Assembly (NCBI GenBank): GCA_017303975.1
Contig: JAFLBG010000011.1
Span: 1 to 64,000, forward strand
Direction: 5' to 3'
Length of the DNA stretch: 64,000 nucleotides
DNA from: Bacteroidota bacterium
Lineage (GTDB): Bacteria; Bacteroidota; Bacteroidia; JAFLBG01
Every line of letters begins with the position of its first letter. The first letter of the stretch is position 1. Positions 1 to 7,175 of the stretch are shown one piece after another. The notes under the pieces are model-generated. The model was not told the DNA's origin. It searched no databases and saw nothing but the letters and a program-made list of their open reading frames with translations. Made by a program: the position numbers and the translations under genes.

Positions 1-156
1 GTTCGGAGAATTGTGTTTTTTTCATTGTTGTTACCATTTAAAGTTAAATTTAAAAAACTGAACGCGCAGCTGTAGCTGCTTGTCGATTTTCTATTTTTAA
101 TTGGCTCAACTTTGGGGAAGCTTACAGGTGGTATTTAAAAATAATAACTTAGCACA

Positions 157-795
157 ATGAAAATAAGAATTTATCTTTTAATTTTTTCTTCCCTTTTAAT
201 AATATTGCTTTTTACATTTTGGGCTAATTACAAAATCGTTAAGACGTCTGAACCTTTTATATTTGAAAACATAAATGATCTTCCAACAATTGAGACAGGT
301 TTGTTGCTTGGGACAAGTAAGTATTTAAATAATGGAAATGTAAATCAATATTTCAAAAATCGAATTAAAGCAACAATCGAATTATACAAAGCTGGAAAAA
401 TTAAATACATTATTATAAGTGGCGACAATAGTAGAAAGGATTACAACGAACCACTTGATATGAAAAATGAATTAGTAAATAGTGGAATTCCTGACTCAGC
501 AATTTATTTAGACTACGCAGGATTTAGAACTTTCGATTCTGTGATTAGAGCAAAGAAAATTTTTGGACAAAATAAATTAATTTCAATTTCTCAGAAATTT
601 CATAATGAACGGACTGTTTTCATTGCAAGAAAGAATGAAATTGAGGCTTATGGCTACAATGCTAAAGACGTTAATGCATATATGGGTTTTAAGACAAACT
701 TGAGAGAGTTTTTCGCGAGAACTAAAGTATTTTTAGACATTTTAATAAATAGAGAACCGAAATTTCTTGGTGAGAAAATACAAATAGGAAAGTAG
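157..795 (+). CDS. SanA/YdcF-like DUF218 family membrane protein
   Basis: A 212-residue protein with one N-terminal membrane segment (about residues 5-24, rich in L, I and F) followed by a soluble DUF218 (ElyC/SanA/YdcF) domain. Visible family features are GLLLGTSKYL after the membrane anchor, the strand-turn IKYIIISGD around residues 83-91, and the IYLDYAGFRTFDSVIRAKKIFG segment that contains the conserved D-x-A-GxRT-xxS signature. The family is linked to cell-envelope barrier function (SanA overexpression restores vancomycin exclusion in E. coli), but its biochemical activity is unresolved. The ATG start is followed by a credible membrane anchor. It stands alone upstream of the RAYT palindrome cluster. 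Family assignment is firm; physiological role is inference. Confidence 0.88.
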   Translation: MKIRIYLLIFSSLLIILLFTFWANYKIVKTSEPFIFENINDLPTIETGLLLGTSKYLNNGNVNQYFKNRIKATIELYKAGKIKYIIISGDNSRKDYNEPLDMKNELVNSGIPDSAIYLDYAGFRTFDSVIRAKKIFGQNKLISISQKFHNERTVFIARKNEIEAYGYNAKDVNAYMGFKTNLREFFARTKVFLDILINREPKFLGEKIQIGK

Positions 796-806
796 CATAG
801 CCCCAC

Positions 807-869
807 CTCATCCTCGTTTAACGAAGTGTAACGAGGATGTTTAAAATTTAGCGTTTGCAACGCTATTCG
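807..869 (+). repeat. Flanking direct repeat, left copy, with a hairpin
   Basis: This copy is similar, in the same orientation, to 1625-1689. Within it, arms CATCCTCGTT (809-818) and AACGAGGATG (830-839) form a perfect 10-bp stem with an 11-nt loop. A second small stem, AGCGTT (850-855) with AACGCT (859-864), follows. Both are typical of REP-like single-stranded hairpin substrates. Confidence 0.65.
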
Positions 870-888
870 TTTTGCGACAATTTCAGCC

Positions 889-912
889 CCTGTTGGTGTT
901 TTCACCAACAGG
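889..912 (+). repeat. REP-like palindrome upstream of the RAYT
   Basis: Perfect 10-bp arms, CCTGTTGGTG (889-898) and CACCAACAGG (903-912), with a TTTT loop. The TGTTGGTG / CACCAACA core is shared with the two palindromes immediately downstream of the transposase, so it is probably a cognate recognition hairpin. Confidence 0.75.
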
Positions 913-954
913 AAGCGTTGGATTAAGAAGCAATAAAGTATTATTTTTACTTAA

Positions 955-1485
955 ATGCCTTCTCTAAAACCAGATACAAACTTATACTACTCTACCTACA
1001 CAAATCTTAACTGGCTTCTTGTTCTTAAACGTGACAAACACAAACAAATAATAATTGACAGTTTAAATTACTTATCTAAGAACCATAGAGTAATTGTTTA
1101 TGGTTTTGTTATTATGCCCAATCACATTCATCTAATTTGGCAGATAATCAATAATGATTTACCCAATGTTCAACGCGATTTTTTGAAATACACTGCGCAA
1201 CAAATAAAATTTAGTCTTATTGAAACCAATGACCAACTGTTGGATGACCTAGTAGTAAATGCAAAGGATAGAAAAGTACAAATATGGGAACGTAATGGAT
1301 TATCATTTGTGCTCAAAGAATATACAACGGCTGTTCAAAAGCTTAATTATATTCATAATAACCCTATTCAAGAGAAATGGAAGTTAGCTAATACCATTGA
1401 AGAATATTACTTTTCTAGTGCAGCTTTTTATTTTAAGAATGAAACTACATTTGCTTTCTTAAGGCATTTGAATGAGATAAAATGA
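955..1485 (+). CDS. REP-associated tyrosine transposase (RAYT, Y1/IS200-like)
   Basis: A 176-residue single-domain HUH endonuclease of the Y1_Tnp/RAYT family. The metal-binding HUH motif is MPNHIHLIW with His57 and His59. The candidate nucleophile is Tyr132 in KLNYIHNNPI, which is the usual RAYT context. These enzymes nick and join single-stranded DNA at hairpins beside the gene. The cognate-looking hairpins lie within 45 bp upstream (889-912) and overlapping the stop codon downstream (1484-1567). The length is normal for the family and there is no internal stop, so the gene appears intact. No accessory tnpB-like gene is present. Whether it is still active cannot be judged from sequence. Confidence 0.9.
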   Translation: MPSLKPDTNLYYSTYTNLNWLLVLKRDKHKQIIIDSLNYLSKNHRVIVYGFVIMPNHIHLIWQIINNDLPNVQRDFLKYTAQQIKFSLIETNDQLLDDLVVNAKDRKVQIWERNGLSFVLKEYTTAVQKLNYIHNNPIQEKWKLANTIEEYYFSSAAFYFKNETTFAFLRHLNEIK

Positions 1486-1567
1486 ATCTCACAAACCTAT
1501 GTTGGTGATAACACCAACATAGGCGGAATCTCACAAACCTATGTTGGTGATAACACCAACATAGGCG
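1484..1567 (+). repeat. Two tandem 42-bp units, each with a 12-bp-stem hairpin
   Basis: Two identical 42-bp units starting inside the RAYT stop codon. Each contains arms CCTATGTTGGTG and CACCAACATAGG with an ATAA loop (stems 1496-1507/1512-1523 and 1538-1549/1554-1565). The doublet arrangement resembles a BIME (paired REPs). The core matches the upstream palindrome at 889-912. Confidence 0.85.
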
Positions 1568-1587
1568 GAAAATGTAGCAATAGACTA

Positions 1588-1619
1588 TTTTTGATAGTAT
1601 CAAATGATAGTATCAAAAA
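1588..1619 (+). repeat. AT-rich near-perfect palindrome
   Basis: Outer arms TTTTTGATA (1588-1596) and TATCAAAAA (1611-1619) enclose a G/G mismatch and inner arms TATCA and TGATA. It could act as a transcription terminator for the RAYT or as a further hairpin of the mobile unit. Confidence 0.5.
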
Positions 1620-1624
1620 CCAAT

Positions 1625-1689
1625 CTCATCCTAGTTTAACGAAGCGCAGCGAGGACACTTGACTATAGCGTTCACAACTCGAGTCTATT
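1625..1689 (+). repeat. Flanking direct repeat, right copy, diverged
   Basis: It aligns with 807-869 over its whole length: CTCATCCT, then GTTTAACGAAG, then CGAGGA, then TAGCGTT are shared in the same order and spacing. The copies lie 818 bp apart. The hairpin that is perfect in the left copy is degenerate here. Confidence 0.6.
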
Positions 1690-1740
1690 CAAATATAGAT
1701 ACATTATAATTGCTAAATTTATCTTTTATACCAATTATAT

Positions 1741-2790
1741 ATGAAAGGCTTAGCAAGTGATAACTATGCAGGTGTTCTACCCGAAATGATAGAAGCTATA
1801 CAAGAAGCAAATGTACAGCATGCTAAATCGTATGGCTACGACATTTTTACGGAGCAAGCAAACAATGAATTCAAAAAAGAATTTGGTACAGAGGATGTAA
1901 CATTTGTCTTCAACGGCACTGGTGCCAATGTATTGGGCATAGGCACTGTTACGCAAACATTTAATTCTATTTTATGTGCCGATACTTCGCACATGTATGT
2001 AGATGAATCTACCGCCCCGGAAACCTTTACAGGTTGCAGATTGGTACCGTTAAAAACAAATAATGCAGGAAAAATTGAAGTAGAAACAATTCAAAATGCA
2101 TTGATTAGAAGAGGCGATGAGCACCATCCTCAAGTAAAAGTATTGTCCATAGCCCAACCTGCCGAATACGGAACGGTTTATTCCTTAGAAGAGTTAAAAG
2201 CCATAGGTAATCTGCTAAAGCAGAACAACATTATTTTTCACATGGATGGCTCACGTATATTCAATGCTGTGGCCAGTTTGGGTTGTTCTTTAAAAGAAAT
2301 GACCAAAGAAGTGGGGGTAGATATCCTTTCGGTAGGTGGTACAAAAATTGGGTTGCTTTTTGGTGAGGCTGTTGTATTCTTTGATAGAAACTTATCGAAG
2401 GATTTGAAATTCCGACAAAAGCAAAGCATGCAACTGCCATCGAAAATGAGGTTTATAGCAGCACAGTTTCACAAATTGCTAAAAGATAAGGTTTGGCAAA
2501 AACATGCTACACATGCCAATGCAATGGCACAGAAATTATACAGCGGAACAAAGAACATTTCCCACATTCAGATTACAAAGCCTGTTCAGGCGAATGCTGT
2601 ATTTGCTATTATTCCAAGAGCATGGAACCAAGCACTAATCGACTCTACACCATTTTATGTTTGGAACGAAAAAACAAACGAAGTACGTTGGATGTGTTCC
2701 TTTGATACTACTGAAAGAGATATTGACGATTTTATTGGACTTCTAAAGAGGCTGAGCAGTATTATGCCAAATAACAATAATGATAAATGA
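1741..2790 (+). CDS. ltaE: Low-specificity L-threonine aldolase
   Basis: A 349-residue fold-type I PLP enzyme that cleaves L-threonine or L-allo-threonine to glycine and acetaldehyde. Diagnostic residues: the SHMYVDESTAPE segment with His84, HMDGSRIFNA with Asp169 (PLP pyridine N contact), and SVGGTKIGLLFGEA with Lys202 as the Schiff-base lysine. The N-terminus FASDNYAG-like (LASDNYAG here) is the usual start of the family, supporting the ATG at 1741. Length is as expected (330-360). It is monocistronic, beginning 50 bp after the RAYT unit. Probable role: glycine supply or threonine catabolism in the cytoplasm. Confidence 0.93.
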   Translation: MKGLASDNYAGVLPEMIEAIQEANVQHAKSYGYDIFTEQANNEFKKEFGTEDVTFVFNGTGANVLGIGTVTQTFNSILCADTSHMYVDESTAPETFTGCRLVPLKTNNAGKIEVETIQNALIRRGDEHHPQVKVLSIAQPAEYGTVYSLEELKAIGNLLKQNNIIFHMDGSRIFNAVASLGCSLKEMTKEVGVDILSVGGTKIGLLFGEAVVFFDRNLSKDLKFRQKQSMQLPSKMRFIAAQFHKLLKDKVWQKHATHANAMAQKLYSGTKNISHIQITKPVQANAVFAIIPRAWNQALIDSTPFYVWNEKTNEVRWMCSFDTTERDIDDFIGLLKRLSSIMPNNNNDK

Positions 2791-2869
2791 TTTTGCTGTT
2801 TCGATTTCCTAAAAGTTTATATTTAACTCGAGTGCAACTATTTAATTGGGCAACGAGAAATAATCAATA

Positions 2870-3349
2870 ATGGCTTATACGCAATTACAAATAAGAAAAG
2901 GACAACTGACCGATTTGATTGAATTGCAACAGTTGTTCGTGGAAACAGTTAGAACTGTTTGCAAGGTAAACTACAACCGGCATCAAATAGATGTGTGGGC
3001 TGCAAGTGTTGACAATAAGCTTCGGTGGTTAGCAATTATTGAGCAACAGTTTTTGCTTGTAGCATGCCATCAAGAAAAAATTGTTGGTTTTTGTTCTTTA
3101 ACACAGCTCGGTTGTATAGATATGTTATATGTGCACAAAGACTGGCAGAGAAGAGGTGTTGCAGCGCAACTTTATTCTGCTATCGAGAAGGAAGCAAAAC
3201 AAAATGGACATAAACGATTGATTTCAGAAGTTAGCATTACAGCTAAACCTTTTTTCGAGAGGGTTGGCTTTTCGATTGAGACAGAACAAACTGTAGTTAG
3301 AAATGAAGTTGAATTGACCAATTATAAAATGGTAAAAGGATTGATGTAG
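2870..3349 (+). CDS. GNAT family N-acetyltransferase
   Basis: A 159-residue acetyl-CoA-dependent acetyltransferase. The pantetheine/pyrophosphate-binding motif A is visible as DMLYVHKDWQRRGVAAQLYSAIEKEA (Q/RxxGxA at about residues 92-98), preceded by the beta-4 strand containing IVGFCSLTQLG. The N-terminal LTDLIELQQLFVETVRTV and the IDVWAASVDNKLRW segment resemble the YafP-type branch, in which an N-terminal helical pair precedes the core. Substrate is unknown. It follows the threonine aldolase gene by 79 bp on the same strand but has its own spacing, so an operon is possible, not evident. Confidence 0.85.
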   Translation: MAYTQLQIRKGQLTDLIELQQLFVETVRTVCKVNYNRHQIDVWAASVDNKLRWLAIIEQQFLLVACHQEKIVGFCSLTQLGCIDMLYVHKDWQRRGVAAQLYSAIEKEAKQNGHKRLISEVSITAKPFFERVGFSIETEQTVVRNEVELTNYKMVKGLM

Positions 3350-3523
3350 CAAATTTTGAAGTATTATGGTTTGCCAGGAATTATTTTTAGCCGGAAGCAA
3401 ACGTTTAACAAAGTAAAGTGTGTATGTTTGAGTTGGATATTGGTAGCGCCAGTGCATTAAGTAACGAGTGTCGAAATTTGATGGAATGCATTTCCAGTAC
3501 TATGTAAAAACAAAAAACGTGAT

Positions 3524-3985
3524 ATGTCAACAGAAATTAGTATAACAACACCTGATTGTGAAATTGTTAGTTCTCGGGTTTTTAATGTTTCAAGAGAGCT
3601 TCTTTTTCGTGCTTGGTCAGACCCTGCCTATCTGCAAAAATGGTGGGGACCTGCAGGGTTTACCAATACGTTTAATGAATTTGATTTTCGAGTTGGTGGC
3701 AAGTGGAGTTTTATAATGCACGGACCTGACAAAGGAAATTATGCTAATGAATGTGAGTTTATAAAAATTGTTGCTCCTTCGTTAATAGCCTGGAAGCGGT
3801 ATTCAAAGCCACTTTTTCAAGTAGTTGCTACTTTTGAAGAAGTGTCGGTAGCGAAGACACAGCTTGTTTTTAAAATGCTTTTTAATACAGCAGAGGAGTG
3901 TAGAAAAGTGAAAATATTTGCAGTTGAAAAAAACGAAGAGAATTTTGACAGACTTGAAGTTGTATTAGCTAAAATGACAGTTTAA
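3524..3985 (+). CDS. SRPBCC (AHSA1-like) domain protein
   Basis: A 153-residue START-fold protein of the Aha1/activator-of-Hsp90 C-terminal type. The hallmark run is VSRELLFRAWSDPAYLQKWWGPAGFT near residues 24-48, followed by FDFRVGGKWSFIMHGPDG-like hairpins (FRVGGKW, about 57-63). Such bacterial proteins are small hydrophobic-ligand or lipid binders. The usual C-terminal helix GWxxxLxxL is reduced here to NFDRLEVVLAKM, so the end is atypical but present. There is no signal peptide, hence cytoplasmic. Ligand and role are unknown. Confidence 0.85.
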   Translation: MSTEISITTPDCEIVSSRVFNVSRELLFRAWSDPAYLQKWWGPAGFTNTFNEFDFRVGGKWSFIMHGPDKGNYANECEFIKIVAPSLIAWKRYSKPLFQVVATFEEVSVAKTQLVFKMLFNTAEECRKVKIFAVEKNEENFDRLEVVLAKMTV

Positions 3986-4071
3986 TCAAGAAACACTACA
4001 TGTGAAATGAAATAGATTGTTTACATCTTACAATCGCATTAATCAACAACATACACGACATACACTAAAAT

Positions 4072-5184
4072 TTGGGAAACACAATTAATAAAAAGCTATT
4101 TGGGCTAGATCATTTGCGGGCAGTAGCCATTTTATTTGTTTTCTTTTTTCACTATTTCATATTGAGTAATGCCACACTTAAATGGCTACCTAATTTTTTA
4201 AAATTTGGATGGACAGGTGTAGATTTATTCTTTGTATTAAGTGGATTTCTAATTTCAGTGCAGCTCTTTCTTCCTATTAAACTAAATCAAGCTATTCCCA
4301 TTAAACAGTTTTTCCTGAAACGTTTTTTTAGAATTATTCCCTTGTATTTGGTAGTTGTGTGTATTTACTTTTGCATGCCGTTTTTTCGGGAGAAAGAAAA
4401 TTTACCACCATTGTGGAAGTTTCTAACATTCACTCAAAACATTGGCTTGGATTTAAATGCCTTTGGTGCATTTTCTCATGCATGGTCGCTTTGTGTTGAA
4501 GAACATTTCTATTTATTATTTCCATTTATTTTATTTTTACTCCATTATACCGGACTGCTCAAAAGAGCCTACTGGCTTGTGCTAGCCATATTCCTGTTGG
4601 GCTTTGCAACCCGATTTTATAGTTTTACTCAATTGTATATTCCTAGAATCGGCCAAGAAAACGGCTGGATGTATTGGTACAAGCACATATATTACCCAAC
4701 ATACAATCGCTTAGATGGAATTTTAGTGGGTGTTTCAATTGCGGCAGTTTATGTTTTTCTTCCCAATGTGTGGAATAGAATACGTAATTATGGAAATTTT
4801 ATTTTTGGCTTTGGGTTGCTGATTTTAGCAGGATGCTATTTTTTGTGTTATGATAAAACCGCTTTTAATGCCTCCATATTCGGGTTTCCTTTAATTGCAA
4901 TTGGATATGGCTTTGTAGTTGCTGCTGCAGTAAGCGAAACAAGTTTTCTTTACAAATGGAATTCAAGACTAACAACGTTTATTGCAACAATTTCTTATTC
5001 AGTTTATTTGACACACAAAGGGGTAATTCATTTAACACTTACATTTTTAAGCGACTATGTAATGCATAATAATGTACGACTTTTGATTTGTATGATAACA
5101 TGTATAAGCTTTGCCTACTTATTGCATTTTATTGTAGAAAGACCTTTTATGAAGTGGAGAAGTAGAATGATTGAAGCAAAATAG
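4072..5184 (+). CDS. Acyltransferase family 3 (OafA/NolL-like) membrane protein
   Basis: About 370 residues with roughly ten membrane helices. The conserved first helix reads LDHLRAVAILFVFFFHYF, carrying the R and H residues typical of acyltransferase-3 proteins, followed by GWTGVDLFFVLSGFLIS, which is the most diagnostic stretch. HAWSLCVEEHFYLLFP (residues about 139-154) carries the second family motif. These enzymes move acetyl or other acyl groups onto extracytoplasmic sugars. The first start codon in frame is TTG at 4072; the first residues GNTINKKLFGLDHLRA fit a normal N-terminus, so the unusual start is accepted. There is no SGNH partner domain, so the acceptor is unknown. Confidence 0.88.
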   Translation: MGNTINKKLFGLDHLRAVAILFVFFFHYFILSNATLKWLPNFLKFGWTGVDLFFVLSGFLISVQLFLPIKLNQAIPIKQFFLKRFFRIIPLYLVVVCIYFCMPFFREKENLPPLWKFLTFTQNIGLDLNAFGAFSHAWSLCVEEHFYLLFPFILFLLHYTGLLKRAYWLVLAIFLLGFATRFYSFTQLYIPRIGQENGWMYWYKHIYYPTYNRLDGILVGVSIAAVYVFLPNVWNRIRNYGNFIFGFGLLILAGCYFLCYDKTAFNASIFGFPLIAIGYGFVVAAAVSETSFLYKWNSRLTTFIATISYSVYLTHKGVIHLTLTFLSDYVMHNNVRLLICMITCISFAYLLHFIVERPFMKWRSRMIEAK

Positions 5185-5243
5185 AATTGGATTTTTAGGA
5201 GGAGTGGCTCTTGAAAATCATTTATATCTTTGGTTGTATAGCT

Positions 5244-6446
5244 ATGAAAAAATCAATTGCAATTATAGGGAGCGGTCCTGCATCGCTTATTTTGGCAGCA
5301 ACCCTTGATGAAGCGCTTTTTGATATTGTAGTATACGAACGCAATTTTGCTCCGGCCCGAAAATTTTTAGTTGCAGGAGATGGAGGCTTTAACTTAACGC
5401 ATTCCGAAGACATGGAGCAATTGATTACCCGTTATACTCCGTCCATTTATTTAGAAAAGTGTCTTCGGTCTTTTACCAATATTGATTTGCAAAAATGGCT
5501 TAAACAATTACACATTGAGACATTTATAGGTTCGAGCAAAAGAGTATTTCCTGTGAAGGGAATCAAACCAATTGATGTATTGAATGCCATTTTATATAAA
5601 TTAAAAAGTAGAAACGTTCGTATAAATACAAAACACGAATGGAAAGGATGGAACAACAAGAACGAATTGCTGTTTAGAAATGAGGAAAAGGAATTTGTCG
5701 TAAATCATGATATTGTTGTATTTGCACTTGGCGGTGCCAGCTGGAGCAAAACAGGAAGTGACGGAAAATGGACAGCTTATTTTAACGAGAAAGGAATTGA
5801 AACAATTCCGTTTCAACCATCCAATTGCGCATTTGCAATTAATTGGGATAAGGATTTTATAGCAAAAGCAGAAGGGCAGCCTCTTAAAAATATTTCTGTA
5901 ATGTGTAGTAAAAAGGAAAAGAAAGGCGAAATAGTGTTAACTCAATTTGGCGTGGAGGGTGGTGCTGTGTATGCATTAAGTCCTGAAATTCGCAAGCAGC
6001 TGGAGGAGAATACTACAGCCACCATTTTTATCGATTTAAAACCAACCTTAACCAAAGAAACTATTTTTGAGAAGCTGAATAGTGCGATGAATAGGACGAT
6101 TTCAAAAACATTGCAAAATGAAATTAAACTAAATGAACTTCAAATCGCATTGCTGAAATCTGTTTTGCCGAAAGAGGATTTTGTAAATCCAATAAATTTG
6201 GCACTTAGGATAAAACAATTGCCATTGTTAATTACTCGAATGGCTTCAATAGAAGATGCAATATCAACAGTGGGCGGGATTGCATTACAGGAAACAGATG
6301 AGAATTTTCAATTGACAAAATTACCTAATCATTATGCAATAGGGGAAATGCTTAACTGGGATGCACCAACAGGTGGCTATTTGCTACAAGCATGTTTTAG
6401 CATGGGATATTATCTTGCTAATCTACTGAATGCGAAAAATAACTAG
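5244..6446 (+). CDS. BaiN/HI0933-type flavoprotein (TIGR03862 family)
   Basis: A roughly 400-residue FAD-dependent oxidoreductase of the HI0933/BaiN superfamily. It begins with a Rossmann dinucleotide motif SIAIIGSGPASLILAATL, with GxGxxS in the first 15 residues, and then RKFLVAGDGGFNLTHSE, the (R/K)K.L.(A/S)G.GR.N.T-like family signature. The C-terminus carries GGIALQETDENFQLTKLPNHYAIGEMLNWDAPTGGYLLQACFSMG, the FAD-closing motif. The ATG at 5244 places the Rossmann strand at residue 4. An in-frame TTG at 5211 has AGGAGGAG six bases upstream, which would add 11 residues; this Shine-Dalgarno match is unusual for Bacteroidota and leaves the start uncertain. Substrate is unknown. Confidence 0.87.
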   Translation: MKKSIAIIGSGPASLILAATLDEALFDIVVYERNFAPARKFLVAGDGGFNLTHSEDMEQLITRYTPSIYLEKCLRSFTNIDLQKWLKQLHIETFIGSSKRVFPVKGIKPIDVLNAILYKLKSRNVRINTKHEWKGWNNKNELLFRNEEKEFVVNHDIVVFALGGASWSKTGSDGKWTAYFNEKGIETIPFQPSNCAFAINWDKDFIAKAEGQPLKNISVMCSKKEKKGEIVLTQFGVEGGAVYALSPEIRKQLEENTTATIFIDLKPTLTKETIFEKLNSAMNRTISKTLQNEIKLNELQIALLKSVLPKEDFVNPINLALRIKQLPLLITRMASIEDAISTVGGIALQETDENFQLTKLPNHYAIGEMLNWDAPTGGYLLQACFSMGYYLANLLNAKNN

Positions 6447-6514
6447 TGTTTGTATGGTGTTGTTATTAGTAGGGCATACTTACAAAATAACAACTCCTCA
6501 AATCCAGTGGCGAT

Positions 6515-7174
6515 CTAATCTGTAGCTCGTTGTAAAAATTTATTTAACGGCTGCATCGCTTTAAATATTTTAGATGCAATCGAAATAAATTTAGTGTTAA
6601 GCACCTCGTCATCTTTTAATTGGTGTACCACGATAAAGCTTTTGTGTTTAATCAACTCTATGGCGGGATTGTCTTTTGCATAGCCTCTTGGCAGCGAAGT
6701 AAGTTTGTCTGAATCATCCAGCTTGCCAAAGTAGGAGACAAAATCTTTGTTCGAGATAATCTTTTTAAACTCCATAAAGTTGTAATCAATCTCTTGTCTA
6801 ACAGCAGCAAGTCTGTCAGACGGAGGCATGTACATACCTCCGGCTAAAAAGGAATTTCCCGGTTCAATGTGCAAATAATATCCGGGAATCATCGACTTTT
6901 TACCTCCCGGATTAATGCTAGCACCAATAGTGGTTTTGTAAGGGCTTTTATCTTTTGAAAAACGAACATCTCTATTAATCCTAAATAAACATTGCTTAGG
7001 AGTTAATCCGGCAACTTGTGGTTCAAACTTTGACAATTCAGAAATTAATTTTTCAACTAGAACTGACACTTCCGCTTTGGTTGCTTCATAGGTTGCACGA
7101 TTCTTGTCAAACCATTCTTTATTATTGTTCTTTTTAAGTTGCTTTAAAAAATCGAATGTTTTTTTTGTCACCAT
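6515..7174 (-). CDS. DUF2461 (TIGR02453) family protein
   Basis: A 219-residue protein recognised by its start TFDFLKQLKKNNNKEWFDKNRATYEATK and by FRINRDVRFSKDKSPYKTTIGASINPGGKK, both typical of DUF2461/TIGR02453. No catalytic role is established for the family. The gene begins one base after the stop of the upstream AI-2E-type permease gene on the same strand, so the two are almost certainly co-transcribed. Convergent to the flavoprotein gene on the other side. No signal peptide or membrane segment. Confidence 0.88.
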   Translation of the reverse strand: MVTKKTFDFLKQLKKNNNKEWFDKNRATYEATKAEVSVLVEKLISELSKFEPQVAGLTPKQCLFRINRDVRFSKDKSPYKTTIGASINPGGKKSMIPGYYLHIEPGNSFLAGGMYMPPSDRLAAVRQEIDYNFMEFKKIISNKDFVSYFGKLDDSDKLTSLPRGYAKDNPAIELIKHKSFIVVHQLKDDEVLNTKFISIASKIFKAMQPLNKFLQRATD

Positions 7175-7175
7175 A

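Larger units (their letters stand above)
807..1689 (+). mobile_element. RAYT unit: transposase gene with flanking palindromes and direct repeats
   Basis: A compact unit of about 0.9 kb. Order seen: direct-repeat copy 1 (807-869), palindrome with a TGTTGGTG core (889-912), the RAYT gene (955-1485), two tandem palindromes with the same core (1484-1567), an AT-rich palindrome (1588-1619) and direct-repeat copy 2 (1625-1689). RAYTs are domesticated IS200/IS605-like Y1 transposases that act on REP hairpins; the nested hairpins here match that family's habit. The outer limits are inferred from the direct repeats, not from a target-site duplication. Confidence 0.6.

Noticed and set aside
60-80. Small inverted repeat GCAGCT / AGCTGC near the left edge
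   Set aside because: Six-bp arms with a 2-nt centre; too short and without context to call a feature.
654-908. Antisense frame opposite the end of the SanA-like gene
   Set aside because: It overlaps a real gene and the hairpin repeats, and has no protein-like features.
1484-1567. Possible CRISPR array
   Set aside because: Only two units, directly abutting with no spacers, and strongly palindromic; better explained as a REP doublet.
6459-6494. GTTGTTATT / AATAACAAC inverted repeat between two convergent genes, considered as a terminator
   Set aside because: The arms are AU-only in large part, the 18-nt loop is long and there is no T-run.
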